DNA from: Ghiorsea sp.
GTDB taxonomy: Bacteria; Pseudomonadota; Zetaproteobacteria; Mariprofundales; Mariprofundaceae
Direction of reading: 5' to 3'
Assembly: GCA_030949605.1 (NCBI GenBank)
Contig: JAUZSH010000022.1
Coordinates: forward strand, 1-62,205
Length of the DNA: 62,205 nucleotides
Shown: positions 55,163 through 62,205 of the stretch, piece after piece
How the letters are laid out: the number at the start of each line of letters is the position of its first letter
How positions within the stretch are numbered: position 1 is the stretch's first letter
The notes under the pieces: generated by a model
What the model was told of the DNA's origin: nothing
Databases searched by the model: none
What the model saw: the letters and a program-made list of their open reading frames with translations, nothing else
Translations under genes and position numbers: made by a program

Positions 55163-56678
55163 ATGTCTGGGATTGGCTTGCAGCAAAGCATCTTGATGGG
55201 CAAAAACAATAATCTTTCCGCCTCACTTAGAGAGCACAAGAATGCAATTGATGGATGGGAGCATTACTGCAAAAAGCTAGAGTTTAAGCTTGAGAGAGAG
55301 AAAAGTTTACACGCTTGCGAGATGCGGAAAACAGGGCATCTCACTAAAGCGGTGGGCAATACAGAATCAGCTCTTAAGCATACAGAATCAGCTCTTGATA
55401 AAACAGAATCAGCCGCTTTAAGCTACAAGAGTGCTGGCGAGACTTTAAAGAAAGCCTTGGATATATCTGAAAACGAATCAGAAGGTTGAGAAAGACTATC
55501 ATAGGACACTGAGAAGTCAGATTGAGGCGCTTGATATGCTTTCAGTGGTGAAGTCCAAGCAGGTTGATTACCACAAGCATGTTAATACTGTCGCGGCAGA
55601 TGTGGTTGCATCAAACACCCAAGCCGAGCGTTCACGAGCACAGGTCAAAGTTTTATCTGGTTTCGATAAGTTGTGCAGGGATATGTTGCATAACGGGTTT
55701 AATCTTGTGCGGATTCAAGCCAAAAATGCCCAAGACCTTAAGGATTCATTCATGTGGGTGGAAGACCCTGAAATGCATAACATTGTTGAGAACAGAAAGA
55801 ATAAGATTATTAATGAATTTGGTGCGTCACTTGGAACAATGAGGGAACTAGGAACAATAGGATTTGGTCCATCAAGGCAGGGCGATGTATTTAACCCGAA
55901 CTCACCATTTAACTTTGGGAACACAAGGGCGAGACACAGTGTAGAAAGCAAGCCGGAAGATTTACAGCATATCATGTTGTTATCTATTGCTTGGGGTGAG
56001 TACATGAGCTTCACACAGTCGGGAGAGTCGATTGGGTATGCTTCACAAGTACATACACTTCAGCAACAAAAGAAAGCAGGGATGGCTGCTTTGCAGGATG
56101 CCTTAACATCAGCTCAACCTTGCTTATCAACCGCCCAAGATAAGGCAGTAAAGCTAGCAACATTAGACAGTAAATTAGAGCACCTTCATCAAGCATTTCA
56201 AAGCTTATTGCAAGATGCTAAACCCTTTATTCAAGCTCGCTTAAAAGATTTGAAAGCACATGTTAAATTTGAAAGTGAGCAAGATATTCATGCGGAACGT
56301 GAGTTTCATGTGACTCCTGAATCGTTGCCGCCTGTTCATCTGGATATTCAGGTTGATGGTGAAAGGGAGACTGTGACGCTGATGAACCTATCGCCAACAG
56401 AGTATGAAGTCATGTTTGATGCAATGGGTATCAATGATATTGAAGGTGCCTTAAACAGCTTTTACACGGACTCTCCGAATAAAAAGAATGCGACACCTCT
56501 GTTGAAAAATGGAGAATCTGTGGAAGTTGATGATTCCACACGCCCGTTCCTGAAGGCTGTGATGCGATTTGATAATGAAGGGATAACCATGCTTCGGAGT
56601 GGTTGGCTGTCGGCTCAAAGAGCCGCTATGGGCATTGATAACGATGAGGAAGAAACGGAACGAGACATGAACTTGTAA
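55163..56678 (+). pseudogene. Unknown coiled-coil protein, probably one gene split by a frameshift
   Basis: Two adjacent frames: 55163-55489 (108 aa, MSGIGLQQSILMGKNNNL..., heptad-like, with TESA repeats) and 55536-56678 (380 aa). The second frame is already open before its first ATG and reads KVEKDYHRTLRSQIEALDM across the gap. If one A is removed from GAAAACG (about 55463-55468) the two join as ISETNQKVEKDYH, a single protein of about 504 aa with a long N-terminal coiled coil. The C-terminal half is acidic (EEETERDMNL), unrelated to families I know. GGGGGG precedes the start. It could instead be two genes; an accessory, possibly phage-derived or structural protein. Confidence 0.55.
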
Positions 56679-56890
56679 AATAAGTTGTGCTAGCTATCAC
56701 ATCCATCAAGCAACAAACCAACATTATCAGTCAAATTAAGGCTTACTCAAAAAGTGGTTTACCTGCACTTGATATTCAAAAGAGCCTGTTTTCCACTTTG
56801 GAAGTGAGGCTTCAGCCTCGACTTCTGTAAACAGGCACAAAGTTTTCGCAAGTGGTTCTTTAGTCAAATTTGCAGTTTAAGGAGGCATCA

Positions 56891-57967
56891 ATGATGCGTT
56901 ATACTTTCGGATGGCTTGTTTTCTTTTGTCTTTTTACATCACAAGCAGAAGCTGCAAGCCTTGCCAACACATGGCACACCAGCACAGGTGTAGTGCAAGC
57001 ATTACATGTGGGTGAGCGCAATAATCTATATTATAGCGCTGATACACCCACTCTTAACCAATTAAGTGCAAACCAAAGCCTCTCAACTTGGGTAAGCTCT
57101 ACCCAGCTTGCAGCCTTCAGCCAAGCCTCAGGCATCACAACAGATAGTTTGGGCAATATTTATTTTACAGATTCCGCAGCCAATGCCCTTTATTTCATTG
57201 ATATTACTACGGGCAATATCAAGTTGGTTACCAACCTACTCAATCAACCCGCAGGCATCGCCATCACAATGGCAGGCGATATTGTGGTTGCCAATATGGG
57301 AACCAATCAAGTGTTATTGGTCAATCCCAATGGAAATAGCAGTATCATTGCAGGTAATGGGGGTGCAGGTTATACAGGCGACTCTGGTTTAGCAGTCGAT
57401 GCGCAGTTGAACTTGCCTTCAGGCATTGCTATTGATGGCTCTGCTATTTATGTATCCGAATTAGGCAACCATACTGTTCGTAGGTTTACCATCGGTGGTA
57501 GTATTCAAACCATGGTTGGCACTGGCATCGCATCTTTTGTTGGTGATAATGGTTCAGCAACCCTTGCCACGCTTAACCAACCCACAGACATCGCGCTAGA
57601 CCCCGCAGGCAACTTGCTGATTGCAGACACCGCTAATCACAGAATCCGCCGCATGAATAGCATCGACCATATCATCACTACCATTGCAGGCACAGGAAGC
57701 AGTATCGCCAACACAACAACAGTCACTGCAAGCCCTGCACTTTCAACCAACTTACCCAGCCCTACTGCCATTGCGACAGATAGCTTAGGCAATATATATG
57801 TGAACTCAGGACAACAAATTATTCAGCTTACCGCCGATAGTAATGCTGTGAATGTTGCCAGCCAACAAGCCAGCTGCATTAGCTCACCTTTAGCTTCATT
57901 TTCATGGCTTAGCCTTGGCTTGATGGGGTTGTTTCTTTATAGATTAAAACCATATTCTGACATATAA
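56891..57967 (+). CDS. Secreted NHL-repeat beta-propeller protein with hydrophobic C-terminal tail
   Basis: 358 aa from ATG 56891 (AAGGAGG 5-6 nt upstream). Signal peptide MMRYTFGWLVFFCLFTSQAEA. Five to six NHL/SMP-30-type blades (GIAIDGSAIYVSELGNHTVRRF, DIALDPAGNLLIADTANHRIRRM, read in parts). The end is Cys, then a hydrophobic helix, then basic residues (SWLSLGLMGLFLYRLKP), the layout of a C-terminal surface-sorting tail. Function unknown; the propeller probably binds protein or sugar ligands. Its 3' end overlaps the convergent gene by 31 bp. Confidence 0.82.
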   Translation: MMRYTFGWLVFFCLFTSQAEAASLANTWHTSTGVVQALHVGERNNLYYSADTPTLNQLSANQSLSTWVSSTQLAAFSQASGITTDSLGNIYFTDSAANALYFIDITTGNIKLVTNLLNQPAGIAITMAGDIVVANMGTNQVLLVNPNGNSSIIAGNGGAGYTGDSGLAVDAQLNLPSGIAIDGSAIYVSELGNHTVRRFTIGGSIQTMVGTGIASFVGDNGSATLATLNQPTDIALDPAGNLLIADTANHRIRRMNSIDHIITTIAGTGSSIANTTTVTASPALSTNLPSPTAIATDSLGNIYVNSGQQIIQLTADSNAVNVASQQASCISSPLASFSWLSLGLMGLFLYRLKPYSDI

Positions 57968-58521
57968 ACACACCGCTTATGCAAGTGAACTATCGCCATT
58001 GCACCATATGCTGCACTCACCAAAGCAACCGCAGCATAAAGCGAAAGAAATAATAGAAACATAGGTTCTGAAGCATCAATCGACATCAAAATGATGGATG
58101 AAATCAGCCAAATTTGTAAAGCTGATTGCCATACCACCCTTCGCTCTATTTTCATCATATCAAGCAAGTCTGACATGTACATAAACGACTTAAATCCTTC
58201 GTTGCCTCCTTGCAGCTTATCTAAACTTAGCTTGGGCATTTGCCTATCCAAATATGCTTCTCCAAGCTTAGTGCCACGTCTAAAAACATACTGAGTAAAA
58301 GCCAACAATAATAGAGGTAACAAGAGCAACATCATCCATGTTTCTAACATGTAACCTTGCACATAGAGTGAAAAGGTTAAAACGACCATCATCAATGATG
58401 TTCCCCAATAAACCCCCCTGTTTTTCTTTGAAAACAAATGCTCACCTGTTGCTTTATATTGTTCAATATAATACCCATTGATCAGCTTATCTACCTCATT
58501 TAAATCCTTGTTATGATCCAT
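57937..58521 (-). CDS. Four-helix inner-membrane protein of unknown function
   Basis: 194 aa. N-terminal cytoplasmic helix (DLNEVDKLINGYYIEQY), two helices at about 40-85, an amphipathic middle, and two helices at about 135-180. No family recognised. Convergent with the NHL-repeat gene. Confidence 0.7.
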   Translation of the reverse strand: MDHNKDLNEVDKLINGYYIEQYKATGEHLFSKKNRGVYWGTSLMMVVLTFSLYVQGYMLETWMMLLLLPLLLLAFTQYVFRRGTKLGEAYLDRQMPKLSLDKLQGGNEGFKSFMYMSDLLDMMKIERRVVWQSALQIWLISSIILMSIDASEPMFLLFLSLYAAVALVSAAYGAMAIVHLHKRCVYMSEYGFNL

Positions 58522-58728
58522 TTATCACCTATTCATTGCTTATTTTTCTGTGTCTTAATTTCTTGAGGTATTATATTTTCCGCATTACTTCCAAACAAAG
58601 CTTAAGGTCTACGTAAAGCTTTACTTAATCAAAGGTGTCCAACCTCAATCGCCCTCGGAATTGGCGCATCTGATATGTCAGCCATGGAATAACCTCAATC
58701 GCTGTTGCACTTTGCCCAACATCAGTGC

Positions 58729-59625
58729 TTAAGCCAAATGGTAACTCACAGACAAACGATGCGTACCCCCAGCTTCAAGTGTTACTGTATTGTCCGCAGC
58801 GTTACCACTTTCCACACAGACCATGTTTAAATATGCATCATCTGCACCCAAATCACCCATTGCTTTGCATTTATCCAGCCACGGATTCCACACAATACTT
58901 GATTGGCTGCCTTGTTTGTTGATATGAATACTACGATTCAACACTTTATCTTGAATCACCACATTACTACTTTGATTGATATAAATTCTATCGACTTCTT
59001 GCTTAAAAAACACCGCGCCTTGCTGGGTTTTACGCTGATACGCTTCAAGTTTATCAACGTATTCGCAGCTATCTAAACCTTGAACTTTGATTTGCCGCAC
59101 ATCTTGAACATTGAAATAAGTGTGCAGTGCTTCGCTCAGTTGGATGGATGCATTGCTTTGGTTGGTTGTGGTCAGTTCAATGTTTAAGGTGCGACCAAAT
59201 ATCACTTTGATTACAACAGGTGTATCATACTTCCATTGCTCCGTTTGCGTGTCTAACAAACGCATCACCACTTCGATTCCACCTCCTGCCAATTCAGAAG
59301 TGCTAACCAATTCCCAATCGGCTGTGCGGGCAAAGCCATGCGCTGCAAACGTAGATTCCGTGGCATGCTCACCAAACCACGGCCAACAAATCGGAATACC
59401 ACCACGAATAGACTTACCCTTCTCAAGCTTGGCATCAGGTGACAACCACAACACGGGCGCTTCACCTTTGGGCTGCCAAGTCATCACATGTGCGCCTTGC
59501 AACGCCATACTTGCCGAGCAAAGTTCGGTGTTGATGTCCAAAATCAACAAGCCATGCTCCGATTCTCGAATTTGAATCGGTGTATCGGCAACACATTGTT
59601 GTAACATTTGTTTGGTTTGTGGCAT
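58729..59625 (-). CDS. D-hexose-6-phosphate mutarotase (YeaD-type)
   Basis: 298 aa. Aldose-1-epimerase superfamily. GKSIRGGIPICWPWFG, catalytic His region EALHTYFNVQDV, and VCVESGNAADNTVTLEAGG near the end. Interconverts anomers of hexose 6-phosphates. Single gene; element E end at 59655 upstream. Confidence 0.9.
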   Translation of the reverse strand: MPQTKQMLQQCVADTPIQIRESEHGLLILDINTELCSASMALQGAHVMTWQPKGEAPVLWLSPDAKLEKGKSIRGGIPICWPWFGEHATESTFAAHGFARTADWELVSTSELAGGGIEVVMRLLDTQTEQWKYDTPVVIKVIFGRTLNIELTTTNQSNASIQLSEALHTYFNVQDVRQIKVQGLDSCEYVDKLEAYQRKTQQGAVFFKQEVDRIYINQSSNVVIQDKVLNRSIHINKQGSQSSIVWNPWLDKCKAMGDLGADDAYLNMVCVESGNAADNTVTLEAGGTHRLSVSYHLA

Positions 59626-59750
59626 GGCTTGCTCCTTATGTTGATCTTACTCACTGATGTTACGCAGTCAGGCTAAAACCCGTCATTCCCGCGTAAGTGG
59701 GAGCGACTAACACCCCAGGGTGCTTTCTCAGGCTTACGCCCTCACTTCCT

Positions 59751-60562
59751 TCAAATATGATCTTGGATAAAGGATGAAATAAAGTAGTAACTGTGGTCAT
59801 AACCATCTTGATAACGAATCGTCACATCTTGCCCCGCCGCATCACATGCCTGCTGAAAATCATCGGTTAACAATTGCGTTTTAAAAAAGTCATCGGCTAA
59901 ACCTTGGTCGATTAAAATGCTTGCCGAATGTTGATGCCCTGCTTTGATTAATTCGGTTGCATCCCATGCCTTCCACTGAGTTTTATCATCACCCAAATAA
60001 CCCTTAAATGCCTTTTGACCCCAAGGGCATTGCGTGGGGTGAACAATGGGTGAAAATGCAGAAATACGCTTGTATTTATCGGCGTTTTTAGCCCAATCAC
60101 CAAGGCACCATGCCCACCCATGGAATGCCCACAAATTGAAATTTGTTTGGCATCCACCGCAAAATCATTCAACACAATATGATAGATTTCTTCATTGATA
60201 TAGTCATACATATTGTAGTGGTCGCGATAAGCTTCTGTTTGCGCCGTGAGGTAAAACCCTGCACCCGAACCAAAATCCCAATCATCATGCTCATGCGGTA
60301 AATCCAAACCGCGTGGTGACGTGTCGGGGCAAATCACCATGATATTTTTCTCAGCCAAATGCGGGATTGCACCCGCTTTGGTGATAAAATTTTCTTCATT
60401 ACACGTTAAACCCGACAACCAAATCAGACAACCATCTGCGGGTTTGTCTTCATGCGGCAAAAAAACCGAGAATTTCATGGTTGTTTGGGTCACTTGTGAG
60501 TCATGCTCATAAAAATGAACAGACCCATCAAAACATTTGTGTGATTTTATGCGTTTTATCAT
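59751..60562 (-). pseudogene. frmB: S-formylglutathione hydrolase, frameshifted
   Basis: Serine esterase that completes glutathione-dependent formaldehyde oxidation. N-terminal part from ATG 60562 (MIKRIKSHKCFDG) with LIWLSGLTCNEENF, nucleophile motif GHSMGGHGAL; C-terminal part with FSPIVHPTQCPWG, the catalytic Asp in IDQGLADDF and the final His in YDHSYYFI. The frame breaks at about 60088: CTAAAAACGCC has five A, and six would give ALVIGLKNADKYKRI and restore about 270 aa. Directly downstream of frmA. Confidence 0.9.
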
Positions 60563-60572
60563 CGACTTAACC

Positions 60573-61681
<1,109 letters not shown>

Positions 61682-61812
61682 GTTTACTCCTCAGTTTATG
61701 CTTATAAATTGTGCTTATATATCAATGGCTTATTTCTTGGCACAACGTAACTTCTACGCGCTTTTGTCGCAACACTTCATTGGTTGGCATACTTTGGGAA
61801 GTGCTAAACACA

Positions 61813-61848
61813 AAGGTCATGCAGTGCTTAACACACTGCATGACCTTC
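61813..61848. terminator. Hairpin terminator downstream of katG
   Basis: Perfect stem AAGGTCATGCAGTG / CACTGCATGACCTT with the loop CTTAACA, 20 bp after the katG stop in its reading direction, followed on the minus strand by a T-rich run. Confidence 0.75.
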
Positions 61849-61868
61849 AACTGGTTTTGATGTTTTAC

Positions 61869-62205
<337 letters not shown>

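Overview
The window is about 62 kb of an AT-rich proteobacterial chromosome (roughly 40% G+C by eye). It has no rRNA genes, no tRNA genes that I could find, no CRISPR array and no prophage. Gram-negative markers are an OmpA/beta-barrel outer-membrane protein, FtsE-FtsX and periplasmic c-type cytochromes. The series tilS-ftsH-folP-cdaA-ybbR-glmM, a split sulfide:quinone-oxidoreductase-like gene and a diheme cytochrome c would fit a chemolithotroph. A Zetaproteobacterium (Mariprofundus/Ghiorsea type) is my best guess, but this is inference from gene content only.

Layout. 1-2.46 kb: IS1634-type insertion sequence followed head-to-tail by two 273-bp MITEs. 2.9-6.4 kb: Crp/Fnr regulator, a decayed transposase, and an SQR-like gene cut by a second MITE, with a 54-aa partner ORF. 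6.86-9.6 kb: prfB (with programmed frameshift), era, recO. 9.6-14.9 kb: a nest of mobile DNA holding an IS5-type element broken by a MITE, and an IS1634-type copy inside an ISL3 element inside a MITE pair. 15.0-24.9 kb: a double cNMP-binding protein and a four-gene cluster of secreted DUF11-like proteins ending in an 1878-aa OmpA/beta-barrel protein. 25.3-28.5 kb: response regulator, histidine kinase and mgtE, divergent from that cluster. 28.6-38.6 kb: housekeeping and transport genes (radical SAM, Ca/Na exchanger, pcm, diheme cytochrome, CPBP protease, ftsX-ftsE, erpA, ABC-2 exporter). 38.6-39.4 kb: three nested repeat elements. 39.4-48.7 kb: seven-gene leftward operon. 48.8-54.1 kb: znuACB, ilvA, bioA. 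54.1-56.7 kb: accessory island with unknown genes. 56.9-62.2 kb: NHL-repeat protein, membrane protein, sugar-phosphate mutarotase, and the frmA-frmB formaldehyde pair plus katG, all three of which carry frameshifts.

Three short non-autonomous transposon families can be defined from this window by terminal inverted repeats, target duplications and empty-site reconstruction: MITE-A (273 bp, ends shared with the IS1634-type element, 6-bp TSD), MITE-B (194-195 bp, 5-bp TSD in the SQR gene) and MITE-C (about 278 bp, 6-bp TSD). Several REP-like palindromic families (here D, E and the aagcctcacttcc type) fill the intergenic spaces.

The most system-like novelty is the secreted DUF11/OmpA/beta-barrel cluster (16.1-24.9 kb) facing a two-component system across a 434-bp intergenic region with 21-bp direct repeats. 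It looks like a regulated cell-surface structure, though its function is unknown.
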